Shown: positions 34,162 through 43,999, counted from the first letter of the stretch. The stretch: 64,000 nucleotides of DNA from Micavibrio_C sp046294845 (GCA_046294845.1 JBKBNU010000001.1:744001-808000), one strand, 5' to 3'. A program made the numbers and translations. Notes: generated by a model from the sequence alone, not told the origin.

Positions 34162-35289
34162 TTAGTCCCTGATAATTTTATCCTGTATGCGGCTATACAT
34201 CTTTAACCAGGCTTCGGCAAGATTCTTGATGTCTTCTGCGCTTGTCTGCCAGCCCAAAGATATGCGTAAGGCATGACTGGTCAGGTGGGGGCCTGCGTTC
34301 ATCGCTTCCAGTACATGGCTTGGCTTGACGGTGCCGCTGGAGCATGCAGAGCCACTGGAAACAGCGATGCCTTCCAAATCCAGATTCATCAGTTGCGTAT
34401 TGGCGGGAATACCGGCCAGACCAATATTGCTGGTATTGGCTACGCGCGGGGCTTCTCGACCAAAGATATGCAGTTCAGTGGCGGTCTTTTTGATTTCTTC
34501 TTCAAATTCATCACGTAAGTTTGCAAGCGCTGTAAAAGCGGGCAGGTCTTGCAACGCGAGTTCACACGCCAAACCCATACCGGCAATCCCTGCAACATTC
34601 TCTGTACCAGCACGCTGGCGTTTTTCCTGACCGCCGCCATGCAGGTAAGGGACGGGTTCAGCGCCAGGGGCACAGAGCAAAGCACCAACACCTTGCGGCC
34701 CGCCGAACTTGTGAGCGGATAAAGACAGGTAATCAACGCCCAGCCCCGAAAGGCTTAAAGGAATTTTTCCGGCGGCTTGTACGGCGTCGGTATGAAAGAA
34801 AACTTGCGGGCATTTGCGGCGGGCTATTTGTACCAATTCGGCAATAGGCTGGATAACACCTGTTTCATTATTAACCAGCATGACTGATATCAAAGCTGGT
34901 GCGGGACCAGAAGCCAGCATTTGTTCGAAAGCTTTTACATCGATGATCCCTTGCGGGGTCACGGGTATTCTCTCGGCATGCGGGGCTGATTCCAGAACCG
35001 AAGGATGTTCGATGGCGGAGACAAGAATTCTTTTTCCGGCAAAATGTTTCAGGACAGCATTGTTGGCTTCGGTAGCGCCGGATGTAAAGGTGACATAGTT
35101 GGGATGTGTATCAAGAAGATTTGCAACCTGCTCGCGTGCTTTTTCGATGTGGCGGCGGGCTTCACGGCCAAAAAAATGAATGGAGGAGGCGTTGCCCGGT
35201 GTGGATAGAAGCGCAGCCATCAGTGCTACCACCGCGGGTTTTACGGGAGCGCTTGCATTATAATCAAGATAAACCGTGTTTTTTCCCAT
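34162..35289 (-). CDS. Cysteine desulfurase, NifS/IscS family
   Basis: PLP enzyme that converts cysteine to alanine and an enzyme persulfide for Fe-S clusters or tRNA thiolation. It has 375 residues, YLDYNASAP at the start, a PLP Lys in SLSAHKFGGP, and the active Cys in the SSGSACSSG loop of the group I type. It is followed by a ferredoxin gene, but IscU, IscA and the Hsc chaperones are not in the window. The exact paralogue (IscS or NifS-like) cannot be decided. Confidence 0.94.
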   Translation of the reverse strand: MGKNTVYLDYNASAPVKPAVVALMAALLSTPGNASSIHFFGREARRHIEKAREQVANLLDTHPNYVTFTSGATEANNAVLKHFAGKRILVSAIEHPSVLESAPHAERIPVTPQGIIDVKAFEQMLASGPAPALISVMLVNNETGVIQPIAELVQIARRKCPQVFFHTDAVQAAGKIPLSLSGLGVDYLSLSAHKFGGPQGVGALLCAPGAEPVPYLHGGGQEKRQRAGTENVAGIAGMGLACELALQDLPAFTALANLRDEFEEEIKKTATELHIFGREAPRVANTSNIGLAGIPANTQLMNLDLEGIAVSSGSACSSGTVKPSHVLEAMNAGPHLTSHALRISLGWQTSAEDIKNLAEAWLKMYSRIQDKIIRD

Positions 35290-35514
35290 CTTTGCCAGCC
35301 TTCAGATTTATGAATGCAAACAAGCCTTTATCCACACGGCTTGTCAAGGTGTTATGATAAATTTCTGGACTTTTCGAAGGCTGATTTGCTATAGCAAACA
35401 TCAGAACCAGTTAAAACACGCATAAAATTACAATATGTAATTAAAATTGTTTCCTTGTGGGAGAGGAAAGAATTTTGCCGCGTGTGAGACGCTGAAAAAT
35501 TGCTAGGGGAATCT

Positions 35515-36186
35515 ATGCCTGAGATTATTATCAACGGTCCTGCCGGTCGCCTTGAAGCCCGGTACACACATTCCAAAACACCTAACGCGCCGTTGGCTAT
35601 TATCCTCCATCCGCATCCGGAGCACGGCGGCACCATGAATAACAAGGTGACTTATCACCTTTTCCAGACATTCGTCGAGCGCGGTTTCTCGACATTGCGC
35701 TATAACTCGCGCGGCGTAGGCCGTAGCCAGGGCGTTTTTGACCGCGGTGAAGGCGAGTTGAGCGATGCCGCCAGCGCCCTTGACTGGATGCAGGAAATCA
35801 ATCCGAACGCTCCTTATGTCTGGGTTGCGGGTTTCTCATTCGGTGCATGGATCGGTATGCAGCTTTTGATGCGCCGTCCGGAAGTGCGCGGTTTTATTTC
35901 CGTGGCACCGCCAGCCAATATGTTTGATTTTTCTTTCTTGGCACCTTGCCCGACATCGGGTCTGATTGTTCATGGTGACAAGGATACTGTTGTGCCCGAG
36001 CCACACGCCGATAAATTGGCCCAGAAGCTGCGCGCACAAAAAGGTATTGAAATTGACTACCGTGTGATTGAAGGGGCAAACCACTTCTTCAACGACCACG
36101 TTGACGTTTTGACAAGCCATGTTCATGATCACCTGAACCGTGCCGGTTGTGGACGTTCTGTCGTACGTCAGCTGAAAGCTGCTTAG
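35515..36186 (+). CDS. Alpha/beta hydrolase (dienelactone-hydrolase-like fold)
   Basis: The 223-residue protein starts at ATG 35515 (MPEIIINGPAGRLEARY) with AGGGGA upstream. It has LHPHPEHGGTMNN near the oxyanion site, the nucleophile elbow GFSFGA, Asp in HGDKDTVVPE and His in GANHFF, which is a complete Ser-Asp-His triad. It resembles conserved alphaproteobacterial hydrolases of unknown substrate. It is monocistronic and ends at a bidirectional terminator. Confidence 0.85.
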   Translation: MPEIIINGPAGRLEARYTHSKTPNAPLAIILHPHPEHGGTMNNKVTYHLFQTFVERGFSTLRYNSRGVGRSQGVFDRGEGELSDAASALDWMQEINPNAPYVWVAGFSFGAWIGMQLLMRRPEVRGFISVAPPANMFDFSFLAPCPTSGLIVHGDKDTVVPEPHADKLAQKLRAQKGIEIDYRVIEGANHFFNDHVDVLTSHVHDHLNRAGCGRSVVRQLKAA

Positions 36187-36211
36187 GCAGTATTTTATCA
36201 AACAGGAATTT

Positions 36212-36239
36212 AAAAAGCCGGATGAAAGTCCGGCTTTTT
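36212..36239. terminator. Bidirectional terminator
   Basis: AAAAAGCCGGA (36212-36222), loop TGAAAG, TCCGGCTTTTT (36229-36239). It serves the hydrolase on the plus strand and bcp on the minus strand. Confidence 0.92.
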
Positions 36240-36241
36240 GT

Positions 36242-36721
36242 TTAGGCGGCTTTCTTTTGCTCTTTAAGCACCTTGATAATATCGGTGACATGATCGGCCA
36301 CACTGACCTTGCGCCAGATATGGGCGATTTTTCCTTCGGCATCAATCAGAAATGTTGAGCGTTCAATACCCATGTATTTTTTACCGTACATGCTCTTTTC
36401 AACCCACACGCCGTATTTGTCGCAGACTTTGCCGTCTTCATCCGACACCAGCGGGAAGTTCAGTTCGTACTTTTCCTTAAATTTGTCGTGTTTCTTGACG
36501 CTGTCCTTGGAGATGCCGATGACTTGTACCTTAAGTTTTTTGAGGGCGCTCATGTTATCGCGGAAGTCACAGGCTTCCTTGGTGCAGCCGGATGTGTCGT
36601 CCTTGGGATAGAAATACAGGATGACGGGTTGTCCTTTGAAAGCGGACAAGGTGACATTCTCGCCACCATCGGCGGGTAGGGTGAAATCGGGGGCTTTGCT
36701 ACCGGTTTTAAGTTGGGACAT
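36242..36721 (-). CDS. bcp: Thiol peroxidase Bcp (peroxiredoxin Q)
   Basis: Cytosolic peroxiredoxin that reduces H2O2 and organic peroxides using thioredoxin. It has 159 residues from the ATG at 36721 (MSQLKTGSKAPDF) with AAGGAG 11 nt upstream. The peroxidatic Cys46 and resolving Cys51 lie in DTSGCTKEAC. It diverges from the AsmA-like gene and has its own terminator. Confidence 0.95.
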   Translation of the reverse strand: MSQLKTGSKAPDFTLPADGGENVTLSAFKGQPVILYFYPKDDTSGCTKEACDFRDNMSALKKLKVQVIGISKDSVKKHDKFKEKYELNFPLVSDEDGKVCDKYGVWVEKSMYGKKYMGIERSTFLIDAEGKIAHIWRKVSVADHVTDIIKVLKEQKKAA

Positions 36722-36819
36722 GATAATGAATCTCCTTGGCTGACCCTTACAAAAATAGCGGCTATAGGATAAAAGAAAAGGGTAACAAAACATCATATTC
36801 CATAAGATAAAGGCTTTTG

Positions 36820-39800
36820 ATGAAGCTGGCATTTTTCAAAGTCTGTGGCCGCTCGGCCCTGCTGATGACGGAAGTTATGGCCGTCATTGTCGGCTTGTCT
36901 GTCATCACATGCGGCTTGCTGATGTGGCGTCTGATGTCCAGTCCGCTCGATATCGGTTTTGCCCGTGACTATGTCGAAGAAGCCTTGAAAGAAAGCGAGA
37001 GCGGCTATAGTGCCGTGATCGAAGGAGCTTATCTATACTGGCCACGTATTAACGGACCTTTGGTGTTGCGTGTTGAAAATGCCGATCTGCGTCGTGGTGA
37101 GAATTCTTTCCTCAAGCTTGCCGCTTTCGATATGGGGATTGCGGTGCGCCCACTCTTTTTTGGTCATCTGCGTCCGGTTTCCTTGTCTTTACAGGAACCC
37201 TCGCTGCGGATTTACCGCAGCCCTGAAAATAAATTCCAATTGACCCTTGATGGCGAAACACCTGTCGAACACGCCCAAGGTGACGAGAGTGTTTTTGATC
37301 TGGTCTTGGGGGCATTATCACGCGAAGATTCAGATCGTCGTAAATGGGGGCCGCTCGCGCTACTGCGCTCTTTTGAAATCAAGGGCGCCCGCATGGTGGT
37401 TGAAGACCATATGCTGGGTGTGACATGGCATATCTCGCCGATGGATCTTTCATTCGCGCGTGACCGTGACGGGCTCGCGATTTCATCGACATTGCAATTG
37501 CCCGGTGGTGTCAACCGCTCGTCACTGATTGTTTTTGATGCGATTTATAATCCGAAACTCAGTGATCTGGTTCTGAATGTCCATCTGCAGGATATTGATC
37601 CCCGCGCACTGGCCCATAAAGTGGATGAGTTGTCATGGTTCCGCGATCAATCGATTATTGTTAATGGCGATTTGACATTGGTGGCTGACCCGCAAGGCAA
37701 GTTGCGCCGTGTTGGCATGAATCTTGTCAGCAAGGATGGTTCCCTCAATATACCTGAGGCCTATAACGTCCCGATCGGTTATGACGAGATTGCGATGAAG
37801 GCCGAATATGATCATGAGAAGGGCGTGCTGTCGATTGATAATCTTGCGTTATCGGTGAATGATCTCGAGATCAGCGCTTCGACAGTGATGTCTGTGACAC
37901 CTGATCGCATTTTTATGCCTCTGAAGGTATCTATTCCCTCCTTGACAATGGATACACTTGTTTCGCTCTGGCCCACGACATTATCGGATACGTCGGCCCA
38001 CTCATGGTTTACCGAGCGCTTGTCAGAAGGACGTTTGCATGACGGGGTCTTAAGTGTTGATCTGGAAGCTTTGCGTAGCAGCGGTAAAATGGGACAGGAA
38101 TCGATGTGGGATGTCAGTGCCCGCAATCTGGTTGCCGATGCGCGCATGGAAAATATGAAGGTCGATTATAACAAGCCGATGATCCATGTCGCCGATGCCA
38201 AAGCTTCTGCCCATATTGAAAACGATATCATGACTATCACAATGGAAGGCGGCACCATCGATGATCTGGCCATTCAGGAAGGTCAGGTTGTCATCACCGA
38301 ACTGACATCCGATAAAGTCGGACAGGCCGAAATAAAAGCGAAGCTTAAAGGCCCCGTACGCAGCGTTTTGCGTTATATCCAAACCGAACCGATTGCTTTT
38401 GAATCAGAGGCGGCAGGTATTCAAACCGAAAAGGTCAAGGGGGATGCGGTTCTTGATGTGGATGTCAGTTTCCCCACCCTGCGAGACTTGCCTGCCGAGC
38501 AGGTCAAGGTGGAGGCCAAAGCCGAAGCCGACGGGCTTCTGATCCCCGGCCTGATCAAGGGATTGGATGTTAGCGGCGATAAAATGCAGGTCCATGTCAA
38601 AGACCATACTGTGACGATCAAGGGGCCAGCAAAGTTGCAGGGCCGTCCGGCGCAGCTTGATTTTGATGCCTATCTGGTGACAGAAGGAAAACCCTATGTC
38701 TTTAGGGCAAAGACTTCCTTGGTTGCGGATTATGATTTGCGTAGCCACTTTGGCGCCGGTCTTGAAGACTGGGTTGTCGGTGATCCACTGATCAATGTTG
38801 TTTATACGGAATTCAAAGGTGGCAAGGCGCAGGTCGATATTGATGGCAAGGTTGATGACGTGGCCTTGCTGGTTAAACCGTTCAAATACGAAAAAACAGT
38901 CGGGATTTCCGGCACAGCTTCCGCACAGGTGCTTCTGGATAAAGGTGATTTGAAGGAAGTTAAAGACCTGACGATTGCCACACCTGACCTGAAGGTTGAA
39001 AAGGGCTCACTTGTTTTTGAAACTGTGAAAGGACAAGCCGAACTGCGCCGTGGTAAGCTGCCGCGCGCCCGTTTGCATGAAACCGATGTGGCTCTTGATT
39101 TCGAACAGGTGCCTTCCGGTCCCTTGAAGTTAAAGGCCTCGGGTGCTTTCTTTGATGCGCGTGCCTTCCTCGGGAAAGACAAAAAAGACGCTGAAGAAGA
39201 GCTTTATACGGGCCCTGCTGTTATTGCCGATTTGAACGTCACGCGGATGCGGACACATCAGTCACGTATGATCGATAAAACCAAGCTGCTTCTTGATATG
39301 AACAGCAAGGGCGATATCAACCGCTTTGAAATGGATGCCACGGCGGGTAAAGGACCGCTCACAGTTCGTTTGAAGCCTGCACAAAATGGCAAGATGGCCA
39401 TTTATCTTGAGGCGCAAGATGCGGGTGCTGTTTTAAGGGCCTTTGATGTTTATGATAACGTGCAGGGCGGTGTGATGAAAATCTATGGCGAGCAAGTGCC
39501 GGAGAATAACAATCGCCGCCGCTTGCTGCGTGGCTCGGGCGAGATTACAGATTTCCGCGTGGTCAAGGCGCCTGTTCTGGCGCAACTGGTGGGGGCTTTG
39601 AGCCTGACGGGAATTCCCGAGCTCTTGAGCGGGCAGGGTATTTATTTTAGCCGCCTGCAATCGGACTTTGATTGGGTCATCAGCCGTGGTGGCGATGCCT
39701 ATTATATGCGCAATGGCCGGACATCCGGTTCTTCGATCGGTCTTACCTTTGAAGGCAAGGTTGACAAGAAAGACGATGTCATGGATCTGGGCGGAACGGT

Positions 39801-40089
39801 TGTTCCTGTAACCTTCGTCAATGATTTCATCAGCAATATCCCTTTGATTGGCACGTTGCTGACGGGCGGGGAAGGGGCTTTGATTGCCGCAACCTATTCG
39901 GTAAGAGGTCCTGTCAAAACGCCGACCGTGACCGTCAATCCGCTGGCGGCCCTGACGCCTGGTATTTTACGCCGTATTTTCTTTGAAGAAGAAAAAGTCG
40001 ATCGCGCGCCCGATTCTATGGGCCCACCCGCACCAACCAGACAGCCAACAGCACCACAGCAGCCTACAAAAAAGGGCTATAACCGTTAG
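36820..40089 (+). CDS. Large AsmA-like/YhdP-type envelope protein, 1089 aa
   Basis: An N-terminal membrane anchor lies near residues 17-38 (LMTEVMAVIVGLSVITCGLL), followed by a very long beta-rich periplasmic part with repeated amphipathic strands and a C-terminal AsmA-like domain. Such DUF3971/AsmA_2 proteins are thought to form lipid-conducting bridges between the membranes. The start ATG at 36820 has AAGG about 6 nt upstream. The tail is Pro/Gln-rich. Its TAG stop overlaps the tyrS stop codon on the other strand, so no intergenic terminator exists. Confidence 0.88.
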   Translation: MKLAFFKVCGRSALLMTEVMAVIVGLSVITCGLLMWRLMSSPLDIGFARDYVEEALKESESGYSAVIEGAYLYWPRINGPLVLRVENADLRRGENSFLKLAAFDMGIAVRPLFFGHLRPVSLSLQEPSLRIYRSPENKFQLTLDGETPVEHAQGDESVFDLVLGALSREDSDRRKWGPLALLRSFEIKGARMVVEDHMLGVTWHISPMDLSFARDRDGLAISSTLQLPGGVNRSSLIVFDAIYNPKLSDLVLNVHLQDIDPRALAHKVDELSWFRDQSIIVNGDLTLVADPQGKLRRVGMNLVSKDGSLNIPEAYNVPIGYDEIAMKAEYDHEKGVLSIDNLALSVNDLEISASTVMSVTPDRIFMPLKVSIPSLTMDTLVSLWPTTLSDTSAHSWFTERLSEGRLHDGVLSVDLEALRSSGKMGQESMWDVSARNLVADARMENMKVDYNKPMIHVADAKASAHIENDIMTITMEGGTIDDLAIQEGQVVITELTSDKVGQAEIKAKLKGPVRSVLRYIQTEPIAFESEAAGIQTEKVKGDAVLDVDVSFPTLRDLPAEQVKVEAKAEADGLLIPGLIKGLDVSGDKMQVHVKDHTVTIKGPAKLQGRPAQLDFDAYLVTEGKPYVFRAKTSLVADYDLRSHFGAGLEDWVVGDPLINVVYTEFKGGKAQVDIDGKVDDVALLVKPFKYEKTVGISGTASAQVLLDKGDLKEVKDLTIATPDLKVEKGSLVFETVKGQAELRRGKLPRARLHETDVALDFEQVPSGPLKLKASGAFFDARAFLGKDKKDAEEELYTGPAVIADLNVTRMRTHQSRMIDKTKLLLDMNSKGDINRFEMDATAGKGPLTVRLKPAQNGKMAIYLEAQDAGAVLRAFDVYDNVQGGVMKIYGEQVPENNNRRRLLRGSGEITDFRVVKAPVLAQLVGALSLTGIPELLSGQGIYFSRLQSDFDWVISRGGDAYYMRNGRTSGSSIGLTFEGKVDKKDDVMDLGGTVVPVTFVNDFISNIPLIGTLLTGGEGALIAATYSVRGPVKTPTVTVNPLAALTPGILRRIFFEEEKVDRAPDSMGPPAPTRQPTAPQQPTKKGYNR

Positions 40090-41348
40090 CTGTCTGTCTT
40101 CCTGATTAGTGCGTGTCTCTTTTTACCTGCGGAAAGTTTTATATAACCATCTTCAGTTAAATCATTTTTGGTCAGAGTGTAAGAAAAATCTGACACAGGT
40201 TTATCGTTAACCTTTAGGCCTCCACTTTCAATTAATCTACGTGCCTCACTTTTAGATGATGACAATCCAGAATCACACGATACCTCTATAAGAGGTATCC
40301 CGTATTCAAATTGAGATATGTTATATTGGAACGTTGGCAGATCGCCACCCACGCCACCTTGTTCGAAAGTCTGGCGGGCGGTTTCGGCAGCCTCTGTGGC
40401 GGCTTGCTCGCCATGACAGATTTTGGTGGCTTCGAAGGCCAGAACCTTCTTGGCTTCGTTGATTTCCGCACCGGCCAAGGCTTCCAGCCTGAGAATTTCT
40501 GCCATCGGCAGGGTTGTGAAGCGGCGTAGCAGCTTGCCAACATCGGCGTCATCGACATTGCGGAAATATTGCCAGTAATCATAGGGCGAGAGCATCGCAC
40601 GGTTGAGCCAGACAGCGCCATTCACGGTCTTGCCCATTTTCTCGCCTGCGCTATTGAGCAAAAGCGGCGCGGTCAGGGCATAAAGCTGGACCTGATCGGC
40701 CTTGTGGGCCAGATCAACACCATTGATGATATTGCCCCACTGGTCCGATCCTCCCATTTGCAGGATCGTGCCGTGACGGCGATAAAGCTCGAGGAAATCA
40801 TAGCCCTGCATCACCATGTAGTTGAATTCAAGCAAGGTGAGCGGGCTTTCGCGTTCCAGTCTGGTTTTGACCGAGTCAAACGAAATCATGCGGTTCACGG
40901 TAAAGTGACGGCCATAATCGCGCAGAAAATCCAGATAACGCAGATGTGATAGCCAGTCATCATTATTGACCATCAGCGCATCACTGGCGCCTTCGCCATA
41001 TTTCAGGAACTGTGTGAAGCAGGTGGTACGGATATTCTCGATATTGTTCTGGATGGTGGCATCATCCATCATATTGCGGGTTTGATCCTTGAAGGACGGA
41101 TCGCCGACCTTGGATGTGCCGCCCCCCATCAGGGTAATCGGCTTATGACCGGATTGCTGGAACCAGTACAACATCATGATACCGGTCAGGTTACCGATAT
41201 GTAGTGACTTCGCCGTAGCATCAAAACCGATATAGGCGCTTTGGGTCCCCTCGCTGAGCTTTTTATCCAGTGCTTCGAGGTCGGAGCATTGATGGAAAAA
41301 GCCCCGTTCCTGCATGACATTGAGGAAATCTGATTTTACAGCCGTCAT
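40086..41348 (-). CDS. tyrS: Tyrosyl-tRNA synthetase
   Basis: Class I synthetase that charges tRNA-Tyr, 420 residues. It has a HIGH motif in SLHIGNLTG near residue 50, the Tyr-binding region MGGSDQWGN, the KMSKS loop as KMGKT, and a C-terminal S4-like RNA-binding domain (EARRLIESGGLKVND). The base composition changes within the gene: 40141-40320, coding the S4 part, is about 36 percent GC (64 of 180 bases counted), clearly below the rest. Its TAA overlaps the AsmA-like stop. Confidence 0.96.
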   Translation of the reverse strand: MTAVKSDFLNVMQERGFFHQCSDLEALDKKLSEGTQSAYIGFDATAKSLHIGNLTGIMMLYWFQQSGHKPITLMGGGTSKVGDPSFKDQTRNMMDDATIQNNIENIRTTCFTQFLKYGEGASDALMVNNDDWLSHLRYLDFLRDYGRHFTVNRMISFDSVKTRLERESPLTLLEFNYMVMQGYDFLELYRRHGTILQMGGSDQWGNIINGVDLAHKADQVQLYALTAPLLLNSAGEKMGKTVNGAVWLNRAMLSPYDYWQYFRNVDDADVGKLLRRFTTLPMAEILRLEALAGAEINEAKKVLAFEATKICHGEQAATEAAETARQTFEQGGVGGDLPTFQYNISQFEYGIPLIEVSCDSGLSSSKSEARRLIESGGLKVNDKPVSDFSYTLTKNDLTEDGYIKLSAGKKRHALIRKTDS

Positions 41349-41398
41349 AATGTTCGTTATCCTTGAAAAACAACAAGTTTTCCTGATATCAGAGTGTC

Positions 41399-42502
41399 AT
41401 GCAAAAGCCAAGTCCAAACCCGCAAATCCAGACGGCCATCGGCCTGATGTCCGGCACCTCGCTGGACGGGATTGATGCGGCCCTGATCCGGACGGATGGT
41501 CTTGATTTTGTTGAACCTGTGGCTTTTTATACTTGCCCCTATACAGCGGATTTGCGCGAGAAACTAAGGGCTTGTCTGGGATTATCCCATGATCCGGACG
41601 GGCGTGTGGCCGCAGCCGAAGCAGCGATGACCCATGCCCATGGGCTGGCGGTTAAGGCCTTACTTGATCTGTCGCATATGCGGGCCGGCCAGATTGATCT
41701 GATTGGCTTTCATGGACAAACCCTCTTTCATGATCCGGCCAACCGTTTTACATGGCAAATTGGTGATGGCGCGGCTCTCGCACGGCAAACCTCCATTCCC
41801 GTGGTCAATGATTTCAGAACGGCTGATGTTAAGGCAGGCGGGCAAGGGGCCCCCCTTATTCCTGTTTATCATGCGGCTCTCGCCCATAGTTTATCCAAGC
41901 CCGTGGCGATCTTGAATATTGGCGGTGTTGCAAACGTCACCTTGATTGATGAACAGAAAAATGTTCTGGCATTTGATGTCGGACCGGGTAATGCCCTGAT
42001 CAATGATTGGATTCACCGTCATACGGGTGAAGAGTATGATCCTGACGGTTCCTATGCGCGTAAAGGTATTGTTGATACGCAGAGCTTAAGCCGCTTGCTG
42101 CAAAATGTTTTCTTTGAAGCCCGTCCGCCCAAATCACTGGATCGTGATGCATGGAATGTTTCTTTCCTGAGTGGTATGGGTTTGGAAGATGGCGCGGCTA
42201 CTCTGACGGCTTTTACGGTTAAGGCGATTGCACTTTCCCTTGAGCATATGCCGGTCAAGCCTGTGGCGTGGTATGTCACGGGTGGGGGCCGCCTGAATAA
42301 GAAGATTATGGATGATCTGCAGGCGACTTTAGGCGTGCCTGTTAAAAGTGTAGATGAATTGGGCTGGGATGGTGATGCGCTTGAAGCGCAAGGTTTTGCC
42401 TATCTGGCCGTGCGCTCGCGCTTGGGATTGCCGTTATCTTTCCCGACAACAACGGCTGTGTCCGAACCCATGACGGGGGGCCGTTACTGGGATGCCGCAT
42501 GA
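41399..42502 (+). CDS. anmK: Anhydro-N-acetylmuramic acid kinase
   Basis: Recycles cell-wall anhMurNAc by hydrolysing the anhydro bond while phosphorylating it with ATP, giving MurNAc-6-P. It has 367 residues and the N-terminal GLMSGTSLDGIDAA signature, then IGFHGQT, NIGGVANVT and the C-terminal VTGGGRLNK and DELGWDGDALEAQ. It overlaps the next gene by four bases (ATGA). Confidence 0.95.
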   Translation: MQKPSPNPQIQTAIGLMSGTSLDGIDAALIRTDGLDFVEPVAFYTCPYTADLREKLRACLGLSHDPDGRVAAAEAAMTHAHGLAVKALLDLSHMRAGQIDLIGFHGQTLFHDPANRFTWQIGDGAALARQTSIPVVNDFRTADVKAGGQGAPLIPVYHAALAHSLSKPVAILNIGGVANVTLIDEQKNVLAFDVGPGNALINDWIHRHTGEEYDPDGSYARKGIVDTQSLSRLLQNVFFEARPPKSLDRDAWNVSFLSGMGLEDGAATLTAFTVKAIALSLEHMPVKPVAWYVTGGGRLNKKIMDDLQATLGVPVKSVDELGWDGDALEAQGFAYLAVRSRLGLPLSFPTTTAVSEPMTGGRYWDAA

Positions 42503-43497
42503 CCGTTATCCGTGCTGTTGATCGTCAGTCTATCGAGCAGGCTTCCGCATTTTTAAAGGCGGGGGAACTGGTGGCTTTGCCAACGGAAACTGTTTACGGC
42601 CTTGGTGCCAATGCGCTGGATGGCGAGTCCGTTGCCCGTATCTTTGCTGCCAAGGGCCGTCCGTCGTTCAATCCGGTGATTGTTCATGTTCCTGATCAGC
42701 ATGAAGCTTTGCGTTATGTTGATATGGATGATAAGGCCCGCTTGGTGGCTTCCGTATTTTGGCCGGGGCCCCTCACTATGATTTTGCCGCGACGTAAGGA
42801 TTGCCCGATTAGTGAATTATGCAGTGCGGGTTTGCCGACATTGGCAATTCGTGTACCGGCACATCCGGTTGCGCAAGAGCTTCTGCGTTTTTCCGGTCTT
42901 CCGATAGCGGCACCCAGCGCGAATATATCGGGACAGGTCAGCGCCACGACACCGCAACACGTAGCTGATGGCTTGAAGGGCAAGGTCGCCATGATTCTGG
43001 CGGCGGGCCCCTGTGCTGTCGGGCTTGAATCAACGGTACTGGATATGAGCGGTGATCAGCCTGTGGTCTTGCGGCCAGGTGCGGTTACTGCTGAACAAAT
43101 TGCAGATGTTCTGGGATGCCCTGTGCCTTATGATTTGGGTGATCATGGCAAAGATGTCAAATCACCGGGGCAGTTGCTGAAGCATTATGCGCCATCTGTG
43201 CCTGTACGTTTGAATGCGGTGGATATCGGGGACGGGGAAGCTTTGCTCGGTTTTGGCTCGTTGCGTTTCATGGGGATTAGAAGCGGCGGCCATGCCAAGG
43301 ATTTACCGGCAACATCTTTGCGGAACTTGAGCGAAGAAGGTGATCTGCATCAGGCGGCTGCCAATTTATTCCGCATGTTGCGGGAACTGGACCGCCCCGA
43401 ACATAAGGCAATTGCGGTGATGAATATTCCCGAGCAAGGCTTGGGGATTGCGATTAATGATCGTCTGAAGCGTGCCGCTGCCGGTTCACAGAAATAA
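42499..43497 (+). CDS. tsaC: L-threonylcarbamoyladenylate synthase (Sua5/YrdC/YciO)
   Basis: Makes threonylcarbamoyl-AMP from threonine, bicarbonate and ATP, the first step of the t6A37 tRNA modification. The 332-residue protein has the YrdC core (LPTETVYGLGANAL, KGRPSFNPVIVH, PSANISGQVSATTP) followed by a C-terminal Sua5 domain, so it is the long Sua5 type. It overlaps anmK and is cotranscribed with it. Confidence 0.94.
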   Translation: MTVIRAVDRQSIEQASAFLKAGELVALPTETVYGLGANALDGESVARIFAAKGRPSFNPVIVHVPDQHEALRYVDMDDKARLVASVFWPGPLTMILPRRKDCPISELCSAGLPTLAIRVPAHPVAQELLRFSGLPIAAPSANISGQVSATTPQHVADGLKGKVAMILAAGPCAVGLESTVLDMSGDQPVVLRPGAVTAEQIADVLGCPVPYDLGDHGKDVKSPGQLLKHYAPSVPVRLNAVDIGDGEALLGFGSLRFMGIRSGGHAKDLPATSLRNLSEEGDLHQAAANLFRMLRELDRPEHKAIAVMNIPEQGLGIAINDRLKRAAAGSQK

Positions 43498-43525
43498 GCC
43501 CCGATAAATCCCCCCTAAACGACAA

Positions 43526-43554
43526 AGACGCCATCTTGATCAGGGATGGCGTCT
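43526..43554. other. Perfect 10-bp hairpin after tsaC
   Basis: AGACGCCATC (43526-43535), 9-nt loop, GATGGCGTCT (43545-43554). Neither side has a T-run, so it may be a weak or factor-assisted terminator for the converging tsaC and the small gene at 43594. Confidence 0.5.
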
Positions 43555-43593
43555 GCTTGAGCGAAAGACCGGGCTTGCGGTCTATTTAAGAGT

Positions 43594-43749
43594 TCAATTG
43601 GCAAGAGCCAGCTTGTGGCAGCTATGCAGGGCGGCTAACGCCTTTGCTCTTGCAGGATACGGGGCTCGTTTCAGGCATTGTTTGCCTAGAATGCGTCCAA
43701 CGCGAAACAAAGCTTGTTTCCTGAACTCGTGGCCAAGAAGAGAAGTCAT
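43594..43749 (-). CDS. Small basic protein, 51 aa
   Basis: The frame runs ATG (43749) to TGA (43594) with a perfect GGAGG 5 nt upstream and a near-consensus promoter. The protein begins MTSLLGHEFRKQALFRVG and has a net positive charge with many Ala, Leu, Lys and Arg, plus two Cys. No signal peptide or known domain is seen; DUF1127-like proteins are similar in size and charge but not in sequence. Its strong signals suggest a real, well-expressed gene. Confidence 0.7.
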   Translation of the reverse strand: MTSLLGHEFRKQALFRVGRILGKQCLKRAPYPARAKALAALHSCHKLALAN

Positions 43750-43781
43750 GTAAACCTCCATTTCCTAGTCTCTATGGTTAA

Positions 43782-43810
43782 AATATATAATCTTCTCAAG
43801 AATAAGTCAA
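43782..43810 (-). promoter_or_regulatory. Promoter of the 51-aa gene
   Basis: On the minus strand, TTGACT (43810-43805), exactly 17 nt, TATATT (43787-43782); each box differs from consensus at one base. The start should be near 43775. The upstream stretch 43811-43999 is very AT-rich and holds an inverted repeat ATTACTATTG (43840-43849)/CAATAGTAAT (43947-43956), but I see no other gene in it. Confidence 0.7.
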
Positions 43811-43999
43811 GTAAATTCATGTAAAAATCATATATAGTGATTACTATTGGATATCAGTATTACATCACTATGTTTGCTTATATTTACAGTATTTATAAAT
43901 AAATATAACTATACATAAATAAATCATGTATAAATTGATAATAAATCAATAGTAATTCTGCTATCGGTTTCTGGGGGAGGGGCAGAAAATGGCCGTTTC

